A stretch of DNA of 64,000 nucleotides from Megascapheus bottae (lineage: Eukaryota > Chordata > Mammalia > Rodentia > Geomyidae), in assembly GCA_024803745.1 (NCBI GenBank), contig JANJXV010000040.1, forward strand, positions 2,250,257 to 2,314,256. Direction: 5' to 3'. Each line of letters begins with the position of its first letter. The stretch's first letter is position 1. The notes under the pieces were generated by a model, which saw nothing but the letters and a program-made list of their open reading frames with translations, made no database searches and had not been told where the DNA came from. The position numbers were made by a program, and so were the translations under genes. Below are positions 21,879 through 31,681 of the stretch, in pieces.

Positions 21879-22112
21879 CTGGCTGGGTGTCGGTGGCTCC
21901 TCAGGAGGCTGAGATCGGAGGATCTCAGTTCAAAGGCAGCCTGGACAGAAAAGCCCCCAGGAGACTTTTATCTCCCATTCACCACTCCCAAAAGAAATAA
22001 ATAAATAAAATGGAAGTGGAGCTATGGCTGTAAGTGGTGGAGCTCCAGCTTTGAGGGAAGAGCTCAGAGACTGCACCTACGCCCCGAGCTGAAGCCCCAT
22101 TACTGACAAAAT
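21879..22112 (+). mobile_element. B-family SINE
   Basis: The left part (GGCTGGGTGTCGGTGGCTCC, GAGGCTGAGATCGGAGGATC) and Geo (GGAGCTATGGCTGTAAGTGG) are present. Confidence 0.88.
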
Positions 22113-22680
22113 AATTATAATAATTCCGGATTACCCAAATCCTATTATCGACAGATTGATTGGTTGATAAATATCCCTTGATTACAATCAGGGACAGCAG
22201 ACAGCCGCCCGACTCTGTGCTCCCCAAACCCTGCCATTCCCTTTCCCTGCAGTGGCAGCCCCCCACCCCCACCAGCACACCCCAGGCAGGGAAGGAGGGC
22301 CACAGAGGGGCCTCCATCCACGGACTGTGTCCTTTCCTAGCAGGCCACGGCAAGGTCCTGAATCCCCTCCCGTGCTCTGGAGCCCAGGCACTTTGAGTCC
22401 CACCCAGGAGAGCTGTGTAGCCACAGCCAAGGGAGGATTTCGGGGGTTTCAAACGCATGAAAATGCCTTGGCTGGCAGCTGCCTTCCTCAACCCCAGAAG
22501 CCATCTTTCCAGTGCTCGTGGCCTTTCCCTGTCCCCAGGGATTTTTTTTTGGGGGGGGGGGCGGGTGAGCTGAGCGTGGTGAACTCTTTTTTCCTAGAAC
22601 ACAGATCTTACTAGGTCTCTGGTGGACAAAGGGGAGCCGAAGCCAGGAGAGAATTAAACCGTTCACTCCTCACATCTACC
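22113..22680. other. Single-copy intergenic DNA
   Basis: No exon recognised; a T-run and a G-run lie together near 22542-22562. Confidence 0.4.
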
Positions 22681-22694
22681 AAAACCAGTGAGAG

Positions 22695-22889
22695 GGCCGG
22701 GAGTGTGGCCTAGTGGTAGAGGGCTTGCCTAGCATGCATGAAGACCCGGGTTCGATTCCTCGGTACCACATACATAGAAAAAAGCCGGAAGTGGTGCTGA
22801 GGCTCAAGGGGTAGAGCTCTAGCCTTGAGAAAATCCAAGGACAGTGCTCAGGCCCTGAGCTCAAGCCCAGGACTGGCAAACAACAACAA
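22695..22889 (+). mobile_element. A-family SINE with 14-bp target-site duplication
   Basis: A near-consensus dimer. The IDL monomer has an A-box-like TGGCCTAGTGG and a B-box GGTTCGATTCC. Geo follows (GAGGCTCAAGGGGTAGAGCT). AAAACCAGTGAGAG flanks it at 22681-22694 and 22890-22903, so it is a recent, intact insertion. Confidence 0.96.
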
Positions 22890-22903
22890 AAAACCAGTGA
22901 GAG

Positions 22904-23515
22904 GTGACAGACATAGGTCAGGGAACATTCCTGACTTACCTCCGCTCTGCCACCCTCCTGTCACCCCCAGACTGCACTTACCTGAGAGCTGACTGCTTCT
23001 CTCTCTGGCTCCATGCTTGCTCACACTAGGCGGGCTGCAGACTGTGTGCGCGTGCGCGTGCGTGTGCGTGTGTGCAACCTTCGGGGCTGGGAGAAGAGTT
23101 ACAGCTTACTGGACAGATCTGCTAGTCATTCAGCTGCTGCAGGGTGCCCACCGTGGCTTCAGAGCCCGCACCCCACCCTGGGAGGGAGGGACGCGCCCAT
23201 CCTCACACGCGTGCAAGCTCGTGTCTCTCCTGGGCGCGTGTCTGCGTTCCCAGGGGTGGCATGTGAGTGGGCTGAGAGGTGGCTGGTGACAGTAGCCTTT
23301 TTACAGTGGTTTCTCCGTGGTACCTCCTGCCCTGGGCTGGGCCATCTGAGGTGAGCGTTGGCCCTGAGCCACGCCAGCATGAGTGCCTGGAGAGAAATGC
23401 TGCACTTTGATCAAAGGAATCTGCAAAGGAGACTCAGGAGGGATTCGAACTTCTCAGTAGTATCGCCCCATCCAGCAGCCTTCAGCAGCCGCTGTGAAAA
23501 AGAAAAAAAAATTTC
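22904..23515. other. Single-copy intergenic DNA
   Basis: No exon recognised; a GCGTGCGTGTGCG alternating tract lies near 23045-23075. Confidence 0.4.
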
Positions 23516-23691
23516 CGGGCTTGGGATGTGGCTCAGTGCTTGCCTAGCATGCAGGAAGCCCTGGGTTCGATACCTCAGTACCATGTATACAGAAAAAGCC
23601 AGAAGTGGCGCTATGGCTCAGGTGGGAGAGTGCTACCCTTGAGAACGCTCAAGGACAGTGCCTAGGCCCTGAGTTCAAGCTCCAGGACTGG

Positions 23692-23693
<2 letters not shown>
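23516..23693 (+). mobile_element. A-family SINE, short 5' end
   Basis: GCTTGGGATGTGGCTCAGTG lacks part of the IDL A-box region. The B box (GGTTCGATACC) and Geo are present and the tail is the TA array that follows. Confidence 0.88.
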
Positions 23694-23741
<48 letters not shown>

Positions 23742-23748
23742 ATATATA
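23694..23748. repeat. (TA)n/(TG)n microsatellite
   Basis: A TA run of about 36 bases then TG and TA units, in the tail position of the preceding SINE. Confidence 0.95.
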
Positions 23749-23754
23749 GTTATT

Positions 23755-23960
23755 ATAAAAATGTACAGAAGGGTTACAGTTATATATGTCAGGTAACAAG
23801 TATATTGAAACAATGCATTTTTGTTGTAGTTAATAGAAGGGTTACATTGGATTCACCAGATAGAAGGTTCATTACTTCACACACACTGATACGCTTTCTC
23901 ATGTCTTGGTCCCCATTTCCCTCTCCCCAATCCGGCTCCTCATCTTTGAAACAATGCATT
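23755..23960 (+). repeat. Dispersed repeat C, copy 1
   Basis: Shares GTAGTTAATAGAAGGGTTAC, CCAGATAGAAGG, ACACTGATACGCTTTCTCAT and GTCTTGGTCCCCATTTCCCT with the copies near 35.4, 37.0 and 59.2 kb. The class is not recognised. Confidence 0.7.
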
Positions 23961-24307
23961 TTCTATTGCCAGATTGCTTGACACCCCCAACTTTTCTCCC
24001 TTGATCAGACAGACAGACAAACAGATGGGGCAGAGCAAGGAACTATCCCTGCAAACACATTCCATGTAACCAGTTGCATTTTCCTATCAGGAGTGAGTCT
24101 TTTGGGGGAAGTATTTTTACTTTTGCCCTGTTTACCTTAGAGTATACAAACTTTACTGGCTGGAATCCCGTTTTAGACATAGGCTGGTGTGGTGTGGGCA
24201 TCATGAAAAGAATCCACCCAGAGTTTAGTGAGGGGAAAGGGAGAAGCAAACCCACGTTTATTCCTCCTATACTCAAAACGCGCCAAAACAAGCAAACAAA
24301 CAAAAAA
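23961..24307. other. Single-copy intergenic DNA
   Basis: Nothing recognised. Confidence 0.35.
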
Positions 24308-24640
24308 GGGCTGGAACTGGAGACTCATGTCGGCCATTCTAGCTGCTCAGGAGGCTGAGATCTGAGGATAAAGGTTCAAAATCAGCTCAGGCACAAAAGG
24401 ACCTGAGACTCTTATCTCCAGTGAACCACCAGAAAACCAGAAGTGGCACTGTGGCTTGTGGTGGAATACTGGCCTGGAGAGCTCAGGGACAGCGCCCAGG
24501 CTCTGTGTTCCAATTGACCCAAAAAACCAAGCGAACAATCCACAGCAACGAAAACCAGAAGCAGAGCTGTGGTTCAGAGTGGTAAAGCACCAGCCTTGGG
24601 CAAAAAGAGCTTAGGCTCTGAATTCAAGCTCCACAACTTC
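24308..24640 (+). mobile_element. B-family SINE followed by an extra Geo monomer
   Basis: A full composite (24308-24525) is followed after an A-rich spacer by a second right monomer (24552-24640: AGAGCTGTGGTTCAGAGTGG ... AATTCAAGCTCCACAACTT). Confidence 0.82.
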
Positions 24641-24704
24641 GGGAAGGAGGGCAGGCGGAGAAAAGGAAAGGAAAAAAAAAAAGAAAGAAAATGCAAAGGA
24701 GAAG

Positions 24705-24835
24705 CTGAACATTTGCTGGCTCCCACCTGATATCCTAGCAACTCAAGAGACTGACATCTACAGGACAGGTAGTTCAAGGCCACAGCAGAAAAGTCCACGA
24801 GCCTCTTATCACTAACTGAGTAGGGAAAAATAAAT
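24705..24835 (+). mobile_element. B-family SINE, left part only
   Basis: GCTGGCTCCCACCTGATATC ... CACGAGCCTCTTATCACTAA, ending in an AAAT tail without Geo. Confidence 0.65.
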
Positions 24836-24844
24836 AAATAAAAG

Positions 24845-25764
24845 GTTAAAAAAAAAAAAAGGCAGGCAAGACAGAAGTCAACTTCTTCGCTGCACCCTGT
24901 ACGGGGTGAGCTGGAGGCCACAGGAGGAAGAGAGTGGCGTGGACGGGTGGCTTCCTTCCTCGCCTGGCTGGCCCCTGGGAAACTTGCAAGGAAAAGCCAT
25001 TTGTTATGAGTCTCACAGGGTAATGACAATAACAGGTGTGAAACAGGAAGAACCAGAAAAACAGTTCAGTAGCTCTGGAGGGAAAAAAAAGAAAAGAAAA
25101 ACAACAAACCCTCACAGAGATAGAAATTTTGAGAGTCACCCCCCACCACCACCACCACACAGCCCCACTCAACAGACAACAGGCAGGCAGGGGTCATCCT
25201 GGAAAGAAGGTTCTAGCAGCTGGTGCAGGAGCTGGAGGGGACCAGGAGAATGGATCAATCTCTCTTGAGTCCTCCGGTGCCAAGCGGGCACTCGGGGGCC
25301 ACGACCTTGGCTCCAACCGTGAAAGAGAAGCCAAATCAACCTTGTAGGGGTTAGATTTCAGGGCAAGGCCCAGCCAAGGGCCAGCCAGGAATGACAGTTC
25401 CTACTGTCACTACCAGATACTGAAGCCATCCATTGATGCCCCGCTGAGAACCAGCTTGGAAGCAGGACCTGGCACATGTGCTAAATGTACTAGGTAGGCA
25501 TTTTTACAAGGTCCCCGGAACAGGAGCCGAGGGTTGCGTTTCTGAAGCCAAATGAAAAATGTGAAGGAAGGAAGGAAGGAAAAGGCAAGGCCTGGAGGGA
25601 AGAAAGGAGCCAAGGACGTGGCTAAGTGCTCTGTAAAACACAACTGGTAAGAATAAAATTATATTAACTTATTTTTCTCTCCCTCCCTCCTTCCCTCCCT
25701 CCCTCCCTTACTCTCTTTTGCTTTGTTTCTTTCTGTTTGCACCTGTGCTGAAGTCATCATCTGG
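24845..25764. other. Single-copy intergenic DNA with short simple repeats
   Basis: A CAC/ACC tract (25140-25160), a GGAA tract (25565-25582) and a CCCT tract (25677-25709) are present. No exon recognised. Confidence 0.4.
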
Positions 25765-25945
25765 CCCTGAAATCAGGGGATAACGGTTCAAAGCCAGCCT
25801 CAGTAGGAAAGTCTATAAGACTCTTATCACCGCTCAGCAAAATGTCAGCAGTGGAGTTGTGGTTCAAATGGTAGAGTGCCGGCCTTGAACAACAAAAAAA
25901 GTTTAGGTACAGCATCCGGGCCCTGAGTTCAAGCCCAGGAACTCC
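25765..25945 (+). mobile_element. B-family SINE, 5'-truncated
   Basis: GGTTCAAAGCCAGCCTCAGT, TGTGGTTCAAATGGTAGAGT and CCTGAGTTCAAGCCCAGGAA, then a CA run to 25981. Confidence 0.82.
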
Positions 25946-25981
25946 ACGTGTGCATGCATGTACACACACACACACACACAC

Positions 25982-26454
25982 AAGCCTCCCGTGTGCAATC
26001 GTGTAATTCTACGCCATTGGTAGCACACCATTTATTCTACTTTCCTACTTCCTGCCATCAAAACCAAAAATGAATTTAAAAAGTTGATTTCTCCACCATC
26101 CACCAGCGTGGCTGTCCCTGCTGCCTTGCTAATCCCTCTGGGTCACCATTGCCCGCACCCCACCCCCCCCATCCACTACTCCTGTCTGGAAGTCCCTCCT
26201 GTTCCCGCCATGAACCTTGCCTCACAGAGGCAGAGCAGCCGGAGCAGATGCGAGTGGACCTGACTCCTGGCTGGGGCTACTCCATGAATGACTACAGCAA
26301 AGCCATCCATTGGCCTGCAGGGCCCCCCCCCCCCACCTTCCTGAAGTCAGTCTATGGCCAAGTCACCTTGCCCTTGATCTCCAGAAGACCAGCACATGCA
26401 CGGCGTTTTCTTTTCTTGAACGTGGATTTGAATTGACAATCGGTCCAGGAAGCT
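25982..26454. other. Single-copy intergenic DNA
   Basis: Nothing recognised. Confidence 0.35.
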
Positions 26455-26634
26455 GCTTCTTCAACTCAGAGCCCGGGCACTTGAACTTCTTTGACTCCAG
26501 GCTAGAGCTCTACCACTTGAGCCACCGCACCACTTCTGCCTTTTTCCTGTGTCTGTGGAACTGAGGGCTGGAACCCAGGGCTTCCTGCATGCTAGGTGAG
26601 CCCTCCACCACTGGGCCACCCTCCTCCCAGCTCC
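26455..26634 (-). mobile_element. A-family SINE
   Basis: Antisense Geo (CACTTGAGCCACCGCACCAC) then antisense IDL (GGCTTCCTGCATGCTAGGTG). Confidence 0.85.
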
Positions 26635-27220
26635 TCTTTCAGTCTTTATGCTTTCTCGAGATTGATTTCTTCATTTTTTTCCTAGTGCTTGGAGAACATG
26701 ACGGGCCCACCTTTCCCCAGAGAGATGTGCAAAGGAAGGGGGGCAGGAGGCAGAGCCGCCTCTGGAATGAAGGAGGAATTTTCTAGAGGTTGGTTGCCTT
26801 AACTGGGGTGACCAGAATGGCAGGTGTGTGTAATTAATCTTCCCGGGCCTCCCTGGAAATGCAGAGCTGGGGATGTCTGCTTGGCCTTAAGCTAATCCAT
26901 CCCCTGCCAGCAGCCATGCTTCACCGCAAAGGAATCCCAAGCGGCGATCTGCCCCTCTGCCAGGCGAGGGGACATCGGGCTCCTTCCAAACCCCCGCAAG
27001 CTTTCCTGCCAGACTCAGAGCAGGAGGAGGAACCGGGCAAGGGGAGCTGACGCCCCCACACCCAGTCCCCTGGCCCTGTGCGTCTGACTGACCAGCTGCC
27101 AGCCATCCATCTCTGGTTTTTGGCATGATGAAACAAGAGGGTGGCAAAGCCTTGAGTTTATTAAGTTCCATCCTGGGTAATTCACATTAGATCATTAAAT
27201 CTCATAACCCTCTATGATAT
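26635..27220. other. Single-copy intergenic DNA
   Basis: No exon recognised on either strand. Confidence 0.4.
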
Positions 27221-27260
27221 GCGCGTGTGTGCGCACACACACACACACACACACACACAC
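27221..27260. repeat. Alternating purine-pyrimidine tract with perfect palindrome
   Basis: GTGTGTGCGCACACAC (27225-27240) is a perfect 16-bp palindrome that continues as (AC)n to 27260. Confidence 0.92.
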
Positions 27261-27333
27261 GCATGCATGAAATCATGTAATTAAACTAAATTCCATAACT
27301 GATTGGTTTTTAGTGTTGGGTGCCTTGGGGGAC

Positions 27334-27374
27334 TGTGTGTGTGTGTGCGTGTGTGTGTGTGTGTGTGTGTGCGT
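27334..27374. repeat. (TG)n microsatellite
   Basis: About 20 TG units with two CG interruptions. Confidence 0.95.
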
Positions 27375-27375
27375 G

Positions 27376-27815
27376 GACTAGGGTTTGAACAGTAAGAGTC
27401 TCAGCACTGTTCCTGAGCATTATTTGTTTATTTATTTATTTTTTGCCAGTCCTGGGCTTGAGCTCAGGGCTGAGCACTGTCCTTGGACTTTCTCAAGGCT
27501 AGAGCTCTACCACTTGAGCCTCAGCACCACTTCTGGCTTTTTTCTATGTATGTGGTACTGAGGAATCGAACCCGGGTCTTCATGCATGCTAGGCAAGCAC
27601 TCTACCACTAGGCCACACTCCTGGTCTGAGCTTTATTTTTTTTATTATTATTTTTTTTCCCCAGGCCACAGCTCTATTGGTGGATTTTTGCCAGTGCACG
27701 GAGGATAAGAGTCTTGTGGACTCCTCTCTCCAGGCTGGCTTTGAACCAGGATCCTCAGAACTCAGACTCCCGCGTAGCTAGAGTTTACGGAGCCTGAGGT
27801 ACTGGTGCCCAGCTA
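27376..27815 (-). mobile_element. B-family SINE split by an A-family insertion
   Basis: The antisense Geo end (AGGGTTTGAACAGTAAGAGT) lies left of the insert at 27441-27628. The rest (CTCTATTGGTGG ... GGCTTTGAACCAGGATCCTC ... CGCGTAGCTAGAG) lies to the right. Confidence 0.8.
27441..27628 (-). mobile_element. A-family SINE, nested
   Basis: A near-consensus antisense dimer: GCCAGTCCTGGGCTTGAGCT ... CACTTGAGCCTCAGCACCAC ... GGAATCGAACCCGGGTCTTC. Confidence 0.93.
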
Positions 27816-28109
27816 AAACGTTTCAATCTTTGAACTGTCGTCCAAGGGGACCGAGATTCAACGGGGCCATCTTTGGAATCCAGTGCATCTTAAGCCTGGT
27901 CAATCCCTGCCAATCTCCTGCACCCTCCCTCCCTCCCCTCCTGCCCTTGCCACGCGTCAATCAAATTTCCCCGACTCCTTCGTCCCATCCTTTGTCACAT
28001 GCCTGTCCCTCACCACTGGTTGTTTGGAGATAGGATCGGTGTCCCTGCACTTACACACTTCTCTGTCCAACAGAGCCCTGACCCTCCGATGGCATTCTCC
28101 CACATAGTG

Positions 28110-28250
28110 GCTTGAATGGCGCATGCCACCACACCCAGCTACTGGTTGAGAGGCGGTCTTGGGAGGTTTTAGTCTGGGCTGTCCCCCAAAATCGCACCCG
28201 CCTAATCTGAGCCTCCCAAGTCACCGGGACAACAGGTGTGAGTCACCTGT
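28110..28250 (-). repeat. B1-like SINE, diverged
   Basis: CGCATGCCACCACACCCAGC, CTGAGCCTCCCAAGTCACCG and GGACAACAGGTGTGAGTCAC have the antisense 7SL-SINE pattern. Confidence 0.5.
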
Positions 28251-28781
28251 GGGCCGTCCATGTAGTTGTCTGAGTTATGTAACCAACCCTCCTTCCAGAG
28301 GAGGAGACGTGGCGGATTCAGCCAGCCAGAGGGAAGCCGGTGATGTCTTGGATTCATTTTAACGTTGTCTGGGAGTCGTGGAACCACCGGGGTTTCTGTA
28401 GCGGTGAAAGCAGATTGGACCTCTAAATCCTTTCCACTCTTGGCTAAGGCTATTGTCTTTATGAAGGTTTTCCCCGGGCTTTAGGGCCGGACGGCGAGGA
28501 AATTGGGAAGGGTCTACAAACAGCTGCCCACCAGTCTGGTTGCTTTGCTGAATAAGTGACTCAAGAATTCACCAAAGAGATGTTTACTGCATCTTTACTG
28601 CCTGCTTTGCAGGCAGTACTTGAGTTCAAATCCCGGTTCGGTGGTTTGGTAGCCACGTGAGTTTGGATTACATGTCCATCTTCTTGGCCACTGGAGATCA
28701 AGAATGCTTACTTCATGGGAAGGTGTTGCGACGTTCAAATACAATGGTCTGTGGAAAGAGGTCAATGGTGGCTATATTCTT
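28251..28781. other. Single-copy DNA with a MIR relic
   Basis: The segment 28605-28675 (TGAGTTCAAATCCCGGTTCG ... GTAGCCACGTGAGTTTGG) resembles sense MIR. Nothing else recognised. Confidence 0.45.
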
Positions 28782-29012
28782 TTTTTTTGGTTTTGTGGGT
28801 CATGGGGCTCGAACTCAGCTTGGGTGCTGTCTCCCAGCTCTTCAGCTCGAGGCTACCACCCTACCCTTGAGCCAGGCACCACGTCCCTTTTTCTGGAGGT
28901 TACTTGGAGATCAGAGTCTCAGGTCCTTCTGTGCCCGGGCTGGCTTTGAACCTCGATCCTCAGACCTCAGCCTCCTGAGCAGCTGGGATTCCAGGCCTCA
29001 GCCACTGCACTA
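28782..29012 (-). mobile_element. B-family SINE
   Basis: A complete antisense copy: GTCATGGGGCTCGAACTCAG, CTACCCTTGAGCCAGGCACC, GGCTTTGAACCTCGATCCTC, CCTCAGCCTCCTGAGCAGCT. Confidence 0.92.
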
Positions 29013-29744
29013 GACTTGATTCTTCATTTGATCAATGAAATGACAGAGAAAAGACAAGCACCCTTCGGGATTACAGGAAGGGGGAGAGGAAATGATTACA
29101 TTCCCCGGAGGTCGGCAAGCATTCACGAGGATGGAGCAACTAAGCATGCGTAGTAAAATACCCCAGCGGAGAGTGACCCTTCAGTCCTTCAGCCCGGCTG
29201 CGGGGCACCGTGTGATTTGTACACCACACGCATCTGCGCTCTCAGTGACGCCAGCACTGCGCGGGTGGAAAGGCTGTCTTGCGGTGGTGCAGTTTCAAGT
29301 CGTGGATTAAATTACGTACAGCGAATTCAGGTGTTTTTGGTGGACACTACACGCAATGCAGTGTGATGGGAGTTTCAGGGCTCAGTAAGTGTTGGGGGGC
29401 AGTCATTAAACCCTCCTTTCCTGTGCCCGGGCAGGGGTGTGTGTCACACAGAGAACACGTCAGGTTTCCTGATCTTCTGGCCACGGTGTAGCCAGGTCGC
29501 CTTGTGAAACTGACTTTTTCTCCAGTAGAACAGCAGTTTTACACGGCTGCCTCAAGGGAATATAGTAAAAAAAAAAAAAATACAGCTTCTAGGTGTCCCC
29601 CCCCCCCCCCCGCCACTGCTCAGGTCACACCGACGGCTGGAGACAGGCCAGCAGCCCCTCACCATGACCAGCGCAGGGTCTGCGGGTGGGAGACCCTCAT
29701 CCCGGGCTGGGCCGGTGGGGAGTGTGTGTGTGTCATTGTGCTGG
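29013..29744. other. Single-copy DNA left of the polypurine array
   Basis: No exon recognised; an A-run (29566-29580) and a C-run (29598-29611) are present. Confidence 0.4.
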
Positions 29745-30714
29745 GGGGAGAGGGAGGAGGAGGAGGACAGGGGGAGGAGGAGAGGAGGGAGGGGAAGAGG
29801 AGAGGAGGGGGAAGAGGAGGGAGGGGAGGACAGGAGGAGGGAGGAGAGGGGGAGGAGGACAGGACGAGGGAGGGGAGGACAGGAGGAGGAGGAGAGGAGG
29901 GAGGGGAAGAGGAGGAGGAGGAGAAGAGGGAGGGAAAGAGGAAGGGGAGGAGGACTGGAGGAGGAGGAGAGGAGGGAGGGGAAAAGGAGAGGAGGGGGAG
30001 GAGGAGGGAGGGGAGGACAGGAGGAGGATGAGGGAGGGGAGGACAGGGGGAGGAGGAGAGGAGGGAGGGGAAGAGGAGAGGAGGGGGAGGAGGAGGGAGG
30101 GGAGGACAGGAGGAGGATGAGGGAGGGGAGGACAGGAGGAGGAGGAGAGGAGGGAGGGGAAGAGGAGAGGAGGAGGAGAGGGGGAGGAGGACAGGAGGAG
30201 GGAGGGGAGGACAGGAGGAGGAGAGGAGGGAGGGGAAGAGGAGAGGAGGGGGAGGAGGAGGGAGGGGAGGACAGGAGGAGGAGGAGAGGGGGAGGAGGAC
30301 AGGACGAGGGAGGGGAGGACAGGAGGAGGGAGGGGAGGACAGGAGGAGGAGGAGAGGAGGGAGGGAAAGAGGAGGGGGAGGAGGACAGGAGGAAGGAGGG
30401 AGGGGAAGAGGAGGAGGAGAGGAGGGAGGGAAAGAGGAGGGAAGGAGGAGGAGGAGGAGGAGAGGAGAGAGGGGAAGAGGAGGAGGAGAGGAGGGAGGGA
30501 AAGAGAAGGGGGAGGAGGACAGGAGGAGGGAGGGGAGGACAGGAGGAAGGAGGAAGGGGAAGAGGAGGGGGAGGAGGACAGGAGGAGGGAGGGGAGGACA
30601 GGAGGAGGAGGAGAGGAGGGAGGAAAAGAGGAGGGAGGGAAAGAGGAGGGGAGGAGGACAGGAGGAGGGAGGGAGGGAAAGAGGAGGGGGAGGGGGAGGA
30701 GGGGGAGGATGGAG
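29745..30714. repeat. Polypurine minisatellite upstream of WNK1
   Basis: About 970 bp with a + strand that is nearly all G and A apart from single C in GGACAGG. Units of about 20 bp (GAGGAGGGAGGGGAGGACAG and GAGGAGAGGAGGGAGGGGAA) are arranged in higher-order blocks: GAGGGAGGGGAGGACAGGAG recurs many times. It gives long repeat-coded open frames on both strands, which I do not take as genes. Confidence 0.95.
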
Positions 30715-31096
30715 TTATAAAGCTCAACCTAGTCCATATTCACCCCCACCGCCTCCTTCCCCGAGTTTGCAGGGCGGCCCGGGGGGAGGGGGGGCGGGGG
30801 GGGATCCTCCCCTCCCCCTCCCCCGCTCCTCCCCTCCTCCCCTCCCTCCACACCAGTAAAGAGAACTCTCTTGGGCGGAGCATGCCGGGAGGGGAGCCTC
30901 ATCACCCCTCTCTCCCCCTCCTCCCTCCCACTCCTCCCCCCTCCGTCCCACGGGGGGTCGCGGTCTCGCCCCGCGGAGAGCGCGGGCCTGACCCCGGGGC
31001 GTGTGAACGACCCCGGTCCGGTGGATGACGCTTCCCCCACCCCCACCGCACCCCCTCCCCCCCGCAGGCTTCCAGAAGGGACGGTTTCCAAGGCGA

Positions 31097-31116
31097 ACTA
31101 CAACTCCCAGGAGGCC
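31097..31116 (+). promoter_or_regulatory. ZNF143/THAP11-type motif 1
   Basis: ACTACAACTCCCAGGAGGCC matches the ACTACAATTCCCAGCATGCC-type consensus of many CpG-island promoters at most positions, including the ACTACAA-TCCCAG core. Confidence 0.75.
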
Positions 31117-31210
31117 ACGGGCCGCCGCCAGCCCGCCTCCCGCCCCGGGGCATCACGGAAGTCGTAGGCGCCGGGCGCCCTAGGCCCCCTTGGATCGCCG
31201 CCGCCCGCGA

Positions 31211-31230
31211 ACTACACTTCCCAGGGAGCG
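31211..31230 (+). promoter_or_regulatory. ZNF143/THAP11-type motif 2
   Basis: ACTACACTTCCCAGGGAGCG keeps the ACTACA and TTCCCAG blocks. It lies 114 bp after motif 1 in the same orientation. Confidence 0.7.
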
Positions 31231-31517
31231 TCGGGGCGCGGCCCGCCTGCGCGCAGCGGCGCCCCGAGCGCGGCGGCGGGGGGCGTGGCCGCCCCGGGGC
31301 GGCAGGGGGCGGGGTCGCAGCGGGCTGTGTGGAGGTTTCCGACTCGGGCGCCATTTAAAGCGGAGAGTTTCCCGGGCGGACGCGGCCGCGCTGCCCCCCG
31401 GCCGCCCCGCCGCCGCGCCGCCGCCCCCGTCTCGGCCGACAGGAGCTGCCTAGCGGGGTGACTGCTCTCTCCCCGCGCCGCCTCCCCGCCGCTCCCTCCC
31501 CTCAGGCGGCGGCCTCC

Positions 31518-31541
31518 ATGCCCGCGGCCCCGCCGCCCGCC

Positions 31542-31573
<32 letters not shown>

Positions 31574-31649
31574 CGGCCGGGCCCCCCGCTCCGCCCCGCG
31601 GCGGCTCCGCCTCCGGCCGCGCCGCCCGGGGTCCGTCCTTTGTGGTTGA
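31518..31649 (+). CDS. Upstream ORF in the WNK1 5' leader (43 codons)
   Basis: An ATG at 31518 opens a 43-codon frame rich in Pro, then Arg, that stops at TGA 31647-31649, 32 bases before the WNK1 start. The ATG context is weak (T at -3, C at +4). It would be in the leader only if transcription starts upstream of it. It may affect translation of the main frame; a functional peptide is not implied, because the Pro run comes from a CCG repeat. Confidence 0.4.
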
Positions 31650-31681
31650 CCCGCCCCCCGCTCCGCTCTCCCGCTCCGGCC

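Larger units (their letters stand above)
30940..31681 (+). promoter_or_regulatory. WNK1: WNK1 CpG-island promoter and 5' UTR
   Basis: The sequence is very GC- and CpG-rich from about 30940 and stays so through exon 1. It holds two ZNF143-type motifs, SP/KLF-type boxes (GGGGGCGTGGCC near 31279, GGGGGCGGGG near 31305) and a CGGAAGT ETS-like core at 31156. A TTTAAA lies at 31353 in GCCATTTAAAGCGG. The start site or sites cannot be fixed from sequence; CpG-island promoters often have several. Confidence 0.8.

Noticed and set aside
30716..30721. TATAAA just after the polypurine array as a WNK1 TATA box
   Set aside because: It lies about 960 bases before the start codon and outside the CpG-rich core. 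An isolated match of six bases is expected by chance.
29552..31028. Open frames of 391 and 454 codons on opposite strands over the polypurine array
   Set aside because: They are by-products of GA-rich tandem repeats without stop codons, read as Gly/Glu/Arg or Pro/Ser/Leu runs. They lack splice context and any known domain.
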